Shown in pieces: positions 38,196 through 48,173 of a stretch of DNA of 64,000 nt (its first letter is position 1; each line of letters opens with the position of its first letter). The stretch is from assembly GCF_900176035.1 (NCBI RefSeq), contig NZ_FWWT01000013.1:107781-171780 (forward strand). The letters run 5' to 3'. The notes under the pieces were generated by a model. The model was not told the origin of the DNA. It searched no databases and worked only from the letters and a program-made list of their open reading frames with translations. Both the position numbers and the translations under genes were made by a program. Source of the stretch: Desulfonispora thiosulfatigenes DSM 11270 (GTDB taxonomy: Bacteria; Bacillota; Peptococcia; Peptococcales; Desulfonisporaceae).

Positions 38196-39702
38196 AAGAA
38201 TTAACCCACCATCTTTCCTTGTGCTTGCTTTGATATTCTAATAGACTATGCTCTTTACGCAAGCTTTTCATTAAGGATACGATACTTAAAAGAATTATAA
38301 ACATAAAAGGAAAAGCAGCTAAAATTGAAATTGTTTGCACCATTTCTAATCCCCCTGCCATTAGTAACACAATGGTCAAGGTTCCTTGAATAATTCCCCA
38401 TACTAATTTGCGAGAGTTTTTTGGATTTAAGTTTCCATTTGAAGAAAGCATTCCAAGGACAAAAGTAGCTGAGTCAGCTGAAGTTATGAAGAATGTACCT
38501 AAAAGAAGGATTGCCAAAATTGAAATTATCGTCCCAAATTGATAATTATTCATTAAAACAAATAATGCAGTTTCCGTTTGCTGTACTGCTAACTGAGCCG
38601 TACTTGCATCTACATCAAGGGCAAAGGAACCAAAAACAGCAAACCAAACGCAACATAAAAAAGAAGGAACGAGTAAAACACCCACTAAAAATTGTCTAAT
38701 AGTTCGACCACGGGAAATCCTCGCTATAAAAACTGCTACTGGAGGCGCCCAGGCAATCCACCAACCCCAATAAAAAAATGTCCAGCTTTCATACCACTTA
38801 CCCGATGCTAAAAAATTATTATTTGACGTTAGTAAATCCTTACCATAAAACACTAATCCATCCATAAAATTTACTGCCATCTTCATAGTAGGTCCAATAA
38901 TAATAGCTAAGCCAAGTAAGATTGCCGCTAAAGTTAGATTAAAATTTGAGATCTTTTGAATTCCGTTATCTAATCCTTGCGCTGCAGAAATTAAAAAGGC
39001 AATGGTAACCATGACAATAATAATTAATTGTATAAATACATTTTCAGGGACATTAAATAAATAATTTAACCCAGCATTTATTTGTAATGTTCCTAATCCT
39101 AATGTCGTTACAACTCCAGCTATGGTTGCAAAAATTGTGAAGATATCAACGATGATTTTTATAATAGGTCTATCACCTAGAATTGGGTGTAGCACACTAC
39201 TTATTAAAGCTGGCTTCTGTTTTCTGAATTGAAAATATGCTAATGCAAGAGCAAGCACTGCATAACACGACCATGCTGAAATACCCCAATGTAAAAATGA
39301 CTTTCCTAAAGCAAAACTTTTTGCCTGAGAAGTCATAGGTTCCATATTCATTGGATTTAAGTAATGATTGAGGGGTTCTGCCACACCCCAAAAAATTAAA
39401 CCAATCCCCATACCAGCACTAAATAACATGGATAACCAAGACAAAAAAGAATATTTAGGCTTTTCATCATTTTTACCCAATCTTATATTTCCATACTTAC
39501 TAAGCATTAACCAAATAGAAAAATATATTAATATCAACACTACCCCTGCATATATCCAACTAAAATTGGCCAATAAAAAATCTAGGGCATTTTGAGAGGC
39601 ACTAGCAAAGGTATCAATATTTAAAAGAGTAAAAAATATTATTATAATTATTGTCCCAAGTGACCCCCAGTAAACTATATTATCTTTGATTTTTTGAATC
39701 AC
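38194..39702 (-). CDS. BCCT family transporter (betaine/carnitine/choline type)
   Basis: A 502-residue transporter with about 12 helices. The family mark WTFFYWGWWIAWAPPV is present, together with the Gly-rich helix SAGMGIGLIFWGVAEP. It probably takes up a quaternary amine such as glycine betaine with Na+ or H+ for osmoprotection, but the substrate cannot be fixed. A short C-terminal tail (EYQSKHKERWWVNS) follows the last helix. An imperfect palindrome CAACCCTA...TAGGTTG lies upstream at 39771-39795. Confidence 0.93.
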   Translation of the reverse strand: MIQKIKDNIVYWGSLGTIIIIIFFTLLNIDTFASASQNALDFLLANFSWIYAGVVLILIYFSIWLMLSKYGNIRLGKNDEKPKYSFLSWLSMLFSAGMGIGLIFWGVAEPLNHYLNPMNMEPMTSQAKSFALGKSFLHWGISAWSCYAVLALALAYFQFRKQKPALISSVLHPILGDRPIIKIIVDIFTIFATIAGVVTTLGLGTLQINAGLNYLFNVPENVFIQLIIIVMVTIAFLISAAQGLDNGIQKISNFNLTLAAILLGLAIIIGPTMKMAVNFMDGLVFYGKDLLTSNNNFLASGKWYESWTFFYWGWWIAWAPPVAVFIARISRGRTIRQFLVGVLLVPSFLCCVWFAVFGSFALDVDASTAQLAVQQTETALFVLMNNYQFGTIISILAILLLGTFFITSADSATFVLGMLSSNGNLNPKNSRKLVWGIIQGTLTIVLLMAGGLEMVQTISILAAFPFMFIILLSIVSLMKSLRKEHSLLEYQSKHKERWWVNS

Positions 39703-39905
39703 AGTATCCCTCCATTATTATTTAAAATTTACTATAATTTATCTTATACTAGCTTTCACAATACACCCTGCAACCCTATATTAATATGTAGGTTGTCATA
39801 ATCATATTTTTATTGTAACATATGATTTTTTCGTCTTAAAGGGATTTGCTTAAATAACTTAAAATCAGAATAAATTTTTAGCTATCAATTTATATTTCTA
39901 TATAT

Positions 39906-39940
39906 AAAAAAGATCCTTAGGTCAATTATTCCTAAGAATC
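39906..39940 (-). terminator. Terminator of the parvulin gene
   Basis: GATTCTTAGG and CCTAAGGATC form the stem on the minus strand, followed by TTTTTT. Confidence 0.9.
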
Positions 39941-39989
39941 CTTTTACATTTAATTTATATTTTCTTGTAACTTTACCTTAAGCATTTTC

Positions 39990-40742
39990 CTATTTTATAA
40001 ATTCTGCACCATATTGATCTCTTAATTCTCTTGTTTTAGCTTCATAGACTTCATTTTGTTTAGTTGCCATTAATCCTGGTTTGATATCTTCTTTTACTTC
40101 GTCAAAGGTTTTCATCCCTGCATCCTTTTTATCAATTACATAAATAATATGATAGCCAAATTGAGATTTAACTGGATTACTTAAATCACCAGGGTTTAGT
40201 TTTTCAAAACACTGAACATCGAATTCAGGAACCATTTGACCACGACCAAAGTATCCTAAATCCCCACCATTTTTACTTGAAGAACAAGTAGAATATTTTT
40301 TAGCTGCTTCTTGGAAATCTAGTCCATCTAAAAGCTCTGCTAGAATTTCTTTAGCCTTTTCTTCTGTGTCCACTAAAATGTGAGCAGCTCTTGCGCTTTC
40401 ATCATTTTTGAAAAACTGTGGATTATTATTATAATGATCTTCAATTTCTTGATCGGTCACAGTAATACCATTGATTAATTTACTTACTGCATATTGTTTT
40501 AAAAGTTCCACTTTTGCTAATTCTAATTCCTTTTGGAAAACATCATCTTTTTCTAAATTATTATCTACTGCATATAAATATAGAATTTCATGATTCACAA
40601 GTTCACTTAAAATTCTATCTCTTCCATCTTGGTCCATAAATTGCATAGATCTTTGAGGACCCATTTCATTTAAAAAGGTATCTATATCCGCATTTGTAAA
40701 TTCTTTATCTTTTACTCTCGCAATTACTTTATTTTGATCCAT
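39990..40742 (-). CDS. Peptidyl-prolyl cis-trans isomerase, parvulin (PpiC) type
   Basis: A 250-residue protein with an N-terminal SurA/PrsA-like helical part (about 1-110). A parvulin domain (about 115-215) follows: AAHILVDTEEKAKEILAEL, then GGDLGYFGRGQMVPEFD and FGYHIIYV. There is no signal peptide or lipobox, so this protein should be cytoplasmic, in contrast to PrsA. It may assist folding of nascent proteins. It is a single gene with a strong terminator. Confidence 0.9.
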   Translation of the reverse strand: MDQNKVIARVKDKEFTNADIDTFLNEMGPQRSMQFMDQDGRDRILSELVNHEILYLYAVDNNLEKDDVFQKELELAKVELLKQYAVSKLINGITVTDQEIEDHYNNNPQFFKNDESARAAHILVDTEEKAKEILAELLDGLDFQEAAKKYSTCSSSKNGGDLGYFGRGQMVPEFDVQCFEKLNPGDLSNPVKSQFGYHIIYVIDKKDAGMKTFDEVKEDIKPGLMATKQNEVYEAKTRELRDQYGAEFIK

Positions 40743-40808
40743 TTATAACTCCCCTTTTTCTCATAACTGATGTTATGTTATCAAATAAATTATAAGTTGT
40801 CTAATCAT

Positions 40809-42095
40809 TTATTGCTTATTTCCTAATAAATGAGTGATAAATTGACTTGCTGTCCTACCTGAACGTCCATGATGCCATAATTCCCATTTTAGAGCTTGAT
40901 TTCTTAATTCATCCCCAGGTAAATCAACCATGTTTTTCTTAGCTAATTCTTCTACAATCTGTAGAAATTCTTCTTGATTAGGAGATCCATATGTTATCGA
41001 TATGCCAAAGCGGTCTGCCAAGGATAACTTTTCTTGTTCTGTATCTGACATATGTAATTCTCCATGAGCATTTTCTCTGTCACTCCAATTTTCCTTAATT
41101 AAATGCCTACGGTTAGAGGTTGCATAAATTAACACATTATCGGGCCTTAATTCTAAGCTTCCTTCAATAATTGCCTTTAGGTGCTTATACTCTACTTCAA
41201 AATCTTCAAATGACAAATCATCCATAAAAATAATGAAATACAGGCCTCGTCCGCGAATAGATTTAATTAATTCAGGAAAGTATGTTAATTGATCCTTCGA
41301 CAATTCAATTAAGCGCAAGCCCTTGCTGCAATATTTATTTCCTAAGGCTTTTACAGAAGAAGACTTTCCTGTTCCTTTATCCCCAAACAAGAGAACATTA
41401 TTAGCCTTTTTTCCAGTTAAAAAGCTATCTGTATTCTTTATTAAGATATTTTTTTGATACTCATAACCAATTAAATCCTCAAAGGTAATAGGATCAACAT
41501 CATTTATCCCCAATAAACCTTTCCCGGGAATAAAGCGAAACGAAACATATCTACATAGTTGTCCACAACCTGTGGAGAAATAATACATATTCAGTGTTTT
41601 CACTAATCCCATTGTGGATATCTTTGTTGAAAACAACTCCTTTAATTGCTTAACTGTACTTATATACATCTTATTCACGTTATTATCCACAAAGGTGTGT
41701 GTATAATTGTTAATAACTTTACTTTCATCTCCAATAATGTTACTAACCCAATCCCAGTCATAATTATACAATTTTTTTAGAATGTGCAAATCCTTTTCTG
41801 TTAATTTCAGTAAGTCCTCGCTAATGTTCTCACCAATGCGCTCACTATTTAAACTAAATATATTTTCATCTTGTAAAATTAAATGGATAATATACTCTTT
41901 CCATAAATCTGTGGATAAACTTAATTCATCTACCTTTTGTAATAATAGAGCACATAATTCATAATACTCGTCATTTAATTCTTCTTTATTTCCTTTGGCA
42001 ATTAAATCAGCTATTCTTTGCACCTTTTGTACTAATTCATCTTGTAAAATTCCACGGTAAATAATTAATTGATTTAAATCTCGTAAAATATACAT
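40809..42095 (-). CDS. DUF815 AAA-type ATP-binding protein
   Basis: A 428-residue cytoplasmic protein of the DUF815 family. The C-terminal AAA module has Walker A FGDKGTGKSSSVKALGNKY, Walker B FIIFMDDLSFED, sensor-like VLIYATSNRRHLIKENW and an arginine-rich end (HGRSGRTASQFITHLLG). The N-terminal 200 residues are helical without a named domain. The biochemical role of the family is unknown. It sits 60 bp after the metA stop on the same strand and might share transcription, although no functional tie is evident. Confidence 0.85.
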   Translation of the reverse strand: MYILRDLNQLIIYRGILQDELVQKVQRIADLIAKGNKEELNDEYYELCALLLQKVDELSLSTDLWKEYIIHLILQDENIFSLNSERIGENISEDLLKLTEKDLHILKKLYNYDWDWVSNIIGDESKVINNYTHTFVDNNVNKMYISTVKQLKELFSTKISTMGLVKTLNMYYFSTGCGQLCRYVSFRFIPGKGLLGINDVDPITFEDLIGYEYQKNILIKNTDSFLTGKKANNVLLFGDKGTGKSSSVKALGNKYCSKGLRLIELSKDQLTYFPELIKSIRGRGLYFIIFMDDLSFEDFEVEYKHLKAIIEGSLELRPDNVLIYATSNRRHLIKENWSDRENAHGELHMSDTEQEKLSLADRFGISITYGSPNQEEFLQIVEELAKKNMVDLPGDELRNQALKWELWHHGRSGRTASQFITHLLGNKQ

Positions 42096-42155
42096 TACCC
42101 CCGTTTACTTTTAGTAAATATAAGTACACAAATGTTAAGTAGCAATTTATAGTGT

Positions 42156-43082
42156 TTATTTTTCGTTATTTAATTCGTTTAAATCAAATGGCGTTTCTTG
42201 ATATACATAATAGTTTAACCAGTTAGAAAATAATAAATTTGCATGTCCACGCCATCTCACAATAGGTTCTTTCGTTGGATCATCATTTGGATAATAATTT
42301 ATCGGTACCTTTACATCCATTCCCTTATTAATATCTCGGTCATATTCCCATTTCAAAGTCAAAGGATCGTATTCAGCATGACCTAAAGCAAAAATTCTTC
42401 TACCATCTTTGCTAGCTACTAAATAAAGTCCTGCATCCTTTGATTCACATAATATTTTTAGCTCCGATATTTTTTCTACATCTTCCCTTTTTACCTCAGT
42501 ATGTCTAGAATGTGGGATATAGAAAATATCATCAAACCCTTGCACTAATTTGCATTTAGTATTCGCAACAGTATGTTCAAATACACCAAAAACCTTTTCA
42601 TCTACTGGATATTTAGGAATACCATAATGATGATAAAGACCAGCCTGAGCGCCCCAGCAAATATGAATAGTTGAAAAAACATTGGTTTTTGTAAAGTCCA
42701 TGATTTTAGTTAATTCATTCCAATAATCAATTTCATTAAATTCCATGGTTTCTACTGGAGCTCCTGTAATAATCATGCCATCATATTTTTTATCTTTAAT
42801 GTCATCAAAGTTCTTATAAAAACTCACTAAATGTTCAGGAGCTGTATTTTTTGATTCATGACTTTCCATGCAAATAAAATCAACCTCTAACTGAATCGGA
42901 AAGTTACTCAATAATCGTAATAACTGCGTTTCTGTCACAATTTTAGTTGGCATTAAATTTACTATTCCTATTTTAAGAGGACGAATATCTTGATGTATCG
43001 CCCTAGTATCATTCATTACAAATATATTTTCATTTAAAAGTATTTCTGTAGCCGGCAAATTCTGCGGTATAATAACTGGCAT
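42156..43082 (-). CDS. metA: Homoserine O-acetyltransferase, MetA type
   Basis: A protein of 308 residues of the MetA class (not MetX). The acyl-enzyme Cys is in [18 protein letters not shown], with the His/Glu relay near [10 protein letters not shown]. The residue at the substrate-specificity position (111 from MPVII) is Glu in [10 protein letters not shown], not Gly. Glu there favours acetyl-CoA, as in Bacillus cereus, while E. coli MetA with Gly uses succinyl-CoA. That agrees with the adjacent O-acetylhomoserine sulfhydrylase gene. The start ATG at 43082 has GGAAGG 9 bp upstream; an upstream ATG at 43091 overlaps the binding site. Confidence 0.92.
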   Translation of the reverse strand: MPVIIPQNLPATEILLNENIFVMNDTRAIHQDIRPLKIGIVNLMPTKIVTETQLLRLLSNFPIQLEVDFICMESHESKNTAPEHLVSFYKNFDDIKDKKYDGMIITGAPVETMEFNEIDYWNELTKIMDFTKTNVFSTIHICWGAQAGLYHHYGIPKYPVDEKVFGVFEHTVANTKCKLVQGFDDIFYIPHSRHTEVKREDVEKISELKILCESKDAGLYLVASKDGRRIFALGHAEYDPLTLKWEYDRDINKGMDVKVPINYYPNDDPTKEPIVRWRGHANLLFSNWLNYYVYQETPFDLNELNNEK

Positions 43083-43150
43083 GTGCCTCATCCTTCCTTT
43101 TTCAATTAAATAAGCAATTAATAATTGAGATATTTCTTATCTACGTAAAT

Positions 43151-43270
43151 AAGCTCGAACAAATAAAAGGAAGGAGCTACATGCCTTCAGGAATTTTCCC
43201 AAACTCACTATCGTTCAAACAGTGGGAAAATTCTTATCTTAAGACATTTCGCTCTTTTTATTCAAGCTCG
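43151..43270 (-). other. Structured element between metY and metA
   Basis: A 120-bp imperfect palindrome. Nested arms pair from the outside in: AAGCTCGAAC with TTCAAGCTCG, GAGC (43174-43177) with GCTC (43251-43254), ATGCCTT (43181-43187) with AAGACAT (43241-43247), and GAATTTTCCC (43191-43200) with GGGAAAATTC (43224-43233), plus an inner ACT/AGT pair. There is no open frame. It may be a structured RNA in the metY-metA transcript or a small palindromic mobile remnant. I do not recognise a known family. Confidence 0.55.
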
Positions 43271-43314
43271 CAATAATTTACTTAAGAAAATAAATTATCT
43301 TCTCTTTTTTACAC

Positions 43315-44589
43315 TTACTTTAATGCTTGGTCAAAATCTTTTATAATATCTTCAATATCCTCTATCCCTACGGATACACGAATTAAATCTGGGGTGATTC
43401 CGCAAGCTATTTGTTGCTCTTCGGTTAATTGACGATGGGTCATACTAGCAGGGTGGAGCACGCTTGACCTAACATCTGCTACATGTACTACTAGGGCAGC
43501 TAATTTCAAACTATTCATAAACTTCTTACCTGCTTCATAGCCACCTTTAACACCAAATGTCAGTACGCCACTTGCTCCTTTAGGAAGATATTTTTGTGCT
43601 AAAGCATAACTTGGATGGTTTTCTAGTCCCGGATAATTTACCCAAGCTACATTCTCATGTTTTTCTAAAAATTCAGCTAATTTTAATGTATTTTCACTAT
43701 GTCTTTCCATTCTTAAATGTAAAGTTTCTAAACCTATATTAGTTAAATATGCGTTAAATGGGCTCATACAAGATCCATAATCTCTCATTAAAGTAACCCT
43801 AGCTTTTACAATATATGCAGCATCACCAAATGTTTCTGTATAGCTTAATCCATGATAGCTTGGATCTGGCTCTGTTATTTCAGGATACTTACCAGTATTC
43901 CAATTAAAGTTTCCCCCATCTACTATTATTCCACCTACGCTTGAAGCGTGTCCATCAATGTATTTTGTTGTCGAGTGGATAACAATATTTGCTCCATGCT
44001 CAAATGGCCTACATAAATAAGGAGTTGGAAATGTATTATCAACGATTAAAGGAACATCTTTTGCTTTGGCAATCTGTGCAAACTTTTCAAAGTCTAAAAC
44101 ATTTAACCCAGGATTACCTATACTTTCGGTGAAAATTGCTCTCGTATTAACACAAAAATGTTTTTCAATTTCTTCTGCAGATAATTCTGGATCTACAAAG
44201 GTTACTTCAATGCCAATTTTCTTTAAAGTAACTGCAAATAAGTTATATGTACCGCCATAAAGTGTTGAAATGGCTATCACATGGCTTCCCGCACCACAAA
44301 TATTTAAAAGTGCAAGTGTTGAAGCTGCTTGACCAGAAGATGTTGCTAATGCCCCTACCCCTCCTTCTAACATATTTACTTTTTCCTCTAATGCAGCTAC
44401 TGTTGGATTACTTATTCTAGAATACATATGACCATTCTCTTCTAAATCAAATAACCTAGCTACTTGGTCAACATCGTCATATTTATAAGTTGTTGATTGA
44501 TATAATGGCAATACCCTTGGTTCTCCTGCTTTTGGCTCATATCCACCTTGAACACTCCTTGTTCCTAATCCCCACTCTTTTTTCATCAT
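43315..44589 (-). CDS. metY: O-acetylhomoserine sulfhydrylase
   Basis: A 424-residue PLP enzyme of the Cys/Met metabolism family that makes homocysteine from O-acetylhomoserine and sulfide. The PLP lysine is in IVIHSTTKYIDGHASSVGG. Other family marks are the N-terminal RSVQGGYEPKAGEP, the SSGQAASTLALLNIC segment and the C-terminal HPASMTHRQLTEEQQ...LIRVSVGIED. Length near 425, together with the partner MetA, points to MetY and not MetB/MetC. It is preceded by a SAM-I riboswitch and followed by metA on the same strand. Confidence 0.95.
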   Translation of the reverse strand: MMKKEWGLGTRSVQGGYEPKAGEPRVLPLYQSTTYKYDDVDQVARLFDLEENGHMYSRISNPTVAALEEKVNMLEGGVGALATSSGQAASTLALLNICGAGSHVIAISTLYGGTYNLFAVTLKKIGIEVTFVDPELSAEEIEKHFCVNTRAIFTESIGNPGLNVLDFEKFAQIAKAKDVPLIVDNTFPTPYLCRPFEHGANIVIHSTTKYIDGHASSVGGIIVDGGNFNWNTGKYPEITEPDPSYHGLSYTETFGDAAYIVKARVTLMRDYGSCMSPFNAYLTNIGLETLHLRMERHSENTLKLAEFLEKHENVAWVNYPGLENHPSYALAQKYLPKGASGVLTFGVKGGYEAGKKFMNSLKLAALVVHVADVRSSVLHPASMTHRQLTEEQQIACGITPDLIRVSVGIEDIEDIIKDFDQALK

Positions 44590-44619
44590 AAACCCTCCTT
44601 AAAATATATAACTTAAACA

Positions 44620-44772
44620 AAAAAGCCACCTCCTAAGAAGTGGCTCTAATCAACAAGTGACTACCTACCTCTTATCTTCCAGGTTACCCTGCAGGATTTA
44701 GCACATTTCTAGTTAAATACTAGCTGTTGCTGGGTTTCATCGGGCCAGTCCCTCCACCACTCTAGATAAGAA
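44620..44772 (-). promoter_or_regulatory. SAM-I (S-box) riboswitch
   Basis: The minus strand has the S-box core CTTATCTAGAGTGGTGGAGG, GACTGGCCC, ATGAAACCCAGCAAC and a closing AGATAAGAGG (44671-44772). It is followed by a terminator (GCCAC...GTGGC and a T tract at 44620-44645) just upstream of metY. SAM binding would promote termination and switch off metY, and metA if co-transcribed. Confidence 0.95.
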
Positions 44773-44829
44773 TTTATATTTAATTTTCTTTATAGCATAA
44801 CCATAATAACTTACTTTGTCAAGATATCT

Positions 44830-46278
44830 TTATTTTTTCAACATCTCTGGATCTAAACTAATCATTTTCTTAAAGTCATAGTTTTTAGTTAATCTAAATA
44901 CTACCGGACTTAAGGCAAGCATACCAATAAGGTTAGGTAAGATCATTAGACCATTAAAGGCATCGGAAATTGACCATACAATCTCTAAGTTAGTTACAGC
45001 TCCAACAAAACAAGCAATAACCCAAGCCCATTTATAATATAATTCACCTTTTACACCGATGAAATATTCTAAACATTTAGAACCATAGTAGTACCATCCT
45101 AAAATAGTTGAATATGCGAAGAAAATAAGACCAAATAAAATAACTAAATCTCCAGGTCCTGGTAATAACATTTTAAAAGCATTAGATGTTAAAGCTGCAC
45201 CTGTTAATAACTCTATTCCTTGCTCTGCTAATTCTGCTTTCATTGTTACTGGGTACATCATTCCATCACTACCAGTTAGTTGCATAATTCCATCTGCTCC
45301 AATATTTACAAATGGAGAAACTAGAATAACTAATGCAGTCATAGAACATACGATTAATGTATCAATAAAAGATCCTAAAGAACCAATGATACCTTGTTTA
45401 ACTGGGTCTGTAGTTGAAGCTGCACCGTGTACAATTGCTGCTGTACCAAGACCTGCTTCATTAGAGAATACTCCACGAGATACCCCAAATCTAACAACTG
45501 AACCTAAAAGTCCACCTTGAACTGCATGACCTGAAAATGCTGTACTGAAAATCATACCAAAAGCATGAGGAATCTTGTCATAGTTTAAAGCTAAAATGGT
45601 TATAGCTCCTACGACATATACTAAAGACATAATTGGTACAATTTTATCCGCAACTTTACCAATTGATTTAATACCACCAATTAAAACTAATCCAGTTGCC
45701 CCAGCAACAATTAAACCTGTAATCCATGTAGAAACACCCCAAGAATCATGAACAACTTGAGCTACTGAGTTTGCTTGCACAAGTGTACCAGGTCCAAAAC
45801 AAGCAATTAATCCAAAGAAAGCAAATGCTCCACCAAGCCATGCCCACCCAGGTCCCATACCATTTTTGATATAGAACATCGGTCCGCCCGACTTTTCACC
45901 ATTTGCATTTGTTTCTCTATAAAGAATAGCTAAAACTGCTTCAGCATATTTAGTCGCGCCACCTACAGAAGCTGTAACCCACATCCAAAAAACTGCTCCC
46001 GGTCCCCCCATAGTGATTGCTGTAGCAACCCCGGCTATATTACCAGTACCAATAGTAGCAGCTAGTGATGTCATAAGAGCCGTAAATGGAGAAATGTCAC
46101 CATCCTTAGTTGTTGCTCTACTAGTAAATAATAATTTAAACGCTAATCCCAATTTTCTAAATTGTAAGAATTTTGTTCCTACAGTTAATAAAAGTCCAGT
46201 ACCTACTAACAACGAAACCATTAATGGTCCCCAGGCAAAGTTTCCAAGCATTCCGACAAATTTTTCAAAAGCTTGCAT
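44830..46278 (-). CDS. Sodium:alanine/glycine symporter (AGCS), copy 1
   Basis: A 482-residue transporter of the AGCS family, which carries alanine or glycine with Na+. The family signature is GATKYAEAVLAILYRETN, with the neighbouring GTGNIAGVATAITMGGPGAVFW and GVSRGVFSNEAGLGTAAIVH. About 11 hydrophobic helices are seen. It is roughly 70 percent identical by eye to the paralogue at 46707 (same order of motifs), so these are probably tandem duplicates. Five TGCTTA-like hexamers lie in the leader (46334-46363). Confidence 0.93.
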   Translation of the reverse strand: MQAFEKFVGMLGNFAWGPLMVSLLVGTGLLLTVGTKFLQFRKLGLAFKLLFTSRATTKDGDISPFTALMTSLAATIGTGNIAGVATAITMGGPGAVFWMWVTASVGGATKYAEAVLAILYRETNANGEKSGGPMFYIKNGMGPGWAWLGGAFAFFGLIACFGPGTLVQANSVAQVVHDSWGVSTWITGLIVAGATGLVLIGGIKSIGKVADKIVPIMSLVYVVGAITILALNYDKIPHAFGMIFSTAFSGHAVQGGLLGSVVRFGVSRGVFSNEAGLGTAAIVHGAASTTDPVKQGIIGSLGSFIDTLIVCSMTALVILVSPFVNIGADGIMQLTGSDGMMYPVTMKAELAEQGIELLTGAALTSNAFKMLLPGPGDLVILFGLIFFAYSTILGWYYYGSKCLEYFIGVKGELYYKWAWVIACFVGAVTNLEIVWSISDAFNGLMILPNLIGMLALSPVVFRLTKNYDFKKMISLDPEMLKK

Positions 46279-46333
46279 TTACAACACATCCTCTCTCAAA
46301 AGTAATTAGTATAAAATTATGAATCCACTGTTT

Positions 46334-46363
46334 TGCTTATGCTAATGCTTATGCTTATGCTTA
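46334..46363. repeat. Hexanucleotide repeat in the AGCS copy 1 leader
   Basis: Five consecutive hexamers (TGCTTA, TGCTAA, then three TGCTTA) lie 55-85 bp upstream of the AGCS start. They are intergenic, so copy-number change would alter the leader or promoter and not a protein. Confidence 0.85.
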
Positions 46364-46592
46364 TTGACACCTCCATATGAAAACCCAATAATAAAGATAA
46401 ATTTAAATTATCAAAAGATTTCCTAAATTAAGAATTATAATTATATTGAAAATAATATTTGCAATTAAATTATAATTTATCCTTTAAATATTCTCAATAG
46501 ATTTTAAATTTTCTGTCTATTAGAATAAATGATATATACCATAAGAATGTGCAGAATATGTAATATTTTGTACAACCATAGCATATATATAA

Positions 46593-46625
46593 AAAAATAC
46601 AGTGTATACATACACTGTATTTTTC
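46593..46625. terminator. Terminator after AGCS copy 2
   Basis: AAAAATACAGTGTAT and ATACACTGTATTTTT form a palindromic stem between the two AGCS genes, with T tracts on both strands. Together with 46279-46706 as a whole, no further gene is visible in this gap. Confidence 0.85.
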
Positions 46626-46706
46626 ATATTTTAGTAGATAATGCTTTAGCTTACTTATTATAAATACCTACTATTATTTAAACCTTACTTTAATTCTTAT
46701 TTATAA

Positions 46707-48173
46707 TTAACTTTTAAATTTAAGTAACTCCTGCATTTCTTTAGAGTCATCCATTTTCATATTTTTAAAGTCATATCTTCTCACAACTTTAAATACAATT
46801 GGACTTAAAAGAACTAAGGCTATTAAGTTAGGGATTATCATTAAGCCATTAAAGGCATCAGACACAGCCCATACGATGTCAAGCTTAATAACTGCTCCTA
46901 CTAAACACATCGCAACCCATAACCACTTATATAAATTAACACCTCTTAACCCTACAAGGTATTCTAAACATTTTGCCCCATAATAATACCATCCTAAGAT
47001 AGTAGAATAAGAGAAAAATACTAATCCAAATAAAATAAGTAAATCACCAGGTCCTGGTAAGCCAACATGGAATGCTTGTGAAGTTAAAGCTGCTCCCGTT
47101 ATAAAATCAATTCCTTGAGCCGCAAGATCAGCCCTCATTGATACTGGATACATCGCCCCATCACTTGCTAATAATTGCATGATACCGTCTGGTCCAATAT
47201 TAACAAAAGGAGAAGTTAAAATTACTAAAGCAGTCATTGTACACACAACAATTGTATCAATAAATGCACCTAAAGAACCAATTAAACCTTGTTTTACTGG
47301 ATCACTTGTTGAAGCTGCTCCATGAGCAATCGCTCCTGTACCAAGTCCCGCTTCATTTGAAAACACACCACGAGATACCCCATATCTAATAATGGTTCCT
47401 AATAAACCACCTTGAACTGCATGACCAGAAAATGCACTCTCAAAAATCATCCCAAAAGCATGAGGGATCTTGTCCACATTAAATGCTAAAATTACTAATG
47501 CACCTACAATGTAAACTAGTGACATCACAGGTACAACCTTACCTGCTACACTTCCGATAGATTTAATACCACCAATTAAAACAAGACCTGTTGCTACTGC
47601 AATTACACTTCCTGTTATCCATGGAGAAACTCCCCATGAACTATTTACAACCTCAGCTAAAGAGTTTGCTTGTACTAAGGTTCCTGGTCCAAAACAAGCA
47701 ATTAAACCAAAAAAGGCAAAAACTGCTCCTAACCAATACCACCTCTTACCTAAACCGTTTTTAATGTAATACATTGGTCCACCTGATTTAAAGCCCCACT
47801 CATTTGTCTCTCTATAAGTGATCGACAAAACAGCCTCTGCAAATTGAGTAGCTCCACCAACAGCTGCTGTAATCCACATCCAAAATATTGCTCCTGGTCC
47901 ACCAAAGGTAATCGCAGTTGATACCCCGGCAATATTTCCTGTACCAATGGTAGACGCTAATGAAGTCATTAACGCTGCAAAAGGAGAAATATCCCCTTCA
48001 CCTGTTGTTTTCGTATTTGTAAATAAAAGCTTTAAAGAAACGAAAAGTTTTCTAATTTGTATAACTCCAGTACCAAGAGTCAGATATAATCCTGTTCCTA
48101 CTAATAAGGAAACCATTATAGGACCCCAGGCAAAGTTACTGACAGCTACAGCTATTTGAGTAAATTGATCCAT
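46707..48173 (-). CDS. Sodium:alanine/glycine symporter (AGCS), copy 2
   Basis: A 488-residue AGCS paralogue, colinear with the copy at 44830. It shares GTGNIAGVSTAITFGGPGAIFW, GATQFAEAVLSITYRETN and GVSRGVFSNEAGLGTGAIAH. Differences are scattered through the protein and not concentrated at one place, so the duplication is not recent. Each copy has its own leader and a terminator separates them, so they can be regulated independently. Confidence 0.93.
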   Translation of the reverse strand: MDQFTQIAVAVSNFAWGPIMVSLLVGTGLYLTLGTGVIQIRKLFVSLKLLFTNTKTTGEGDISPFAALMTSLASTIGTGNIAGVSTAITFGGPGAIFWMWITAAVGGATQFAEAVLSITYRETNEWGFKSGGPMYYIKNGLGKRWYWLGAVFAFFGLIACFGPGTLVQANSLAEVVNSSWGVSPWITGSVIAVATGLVLIGGIKSIGSVAGKVVPVMSLVYIVGALVILAFNVDKIPHAFGMIFESAFSGHAVQGGLLGTIIRYGVSRGVFSNEAGLGTGAIAHGAASTSDPVKQGLIGSLGAFIDTIVVCTMTALVILTSPFVNIGPDGIMQLLASDGAMYPVSMRADLAAQGIDFITGAALTSQAFHVGLPGPGDLLILFGLVFFSYSTILGWYYYGAKCLEYLVGLRGVNLYKWLWVAMCLVGAVIKLDIVWAVSDAFNGLMIIPNLIALVLLSPIVFKVVRRYDFKNMKMDDSKEMQELLKFKS

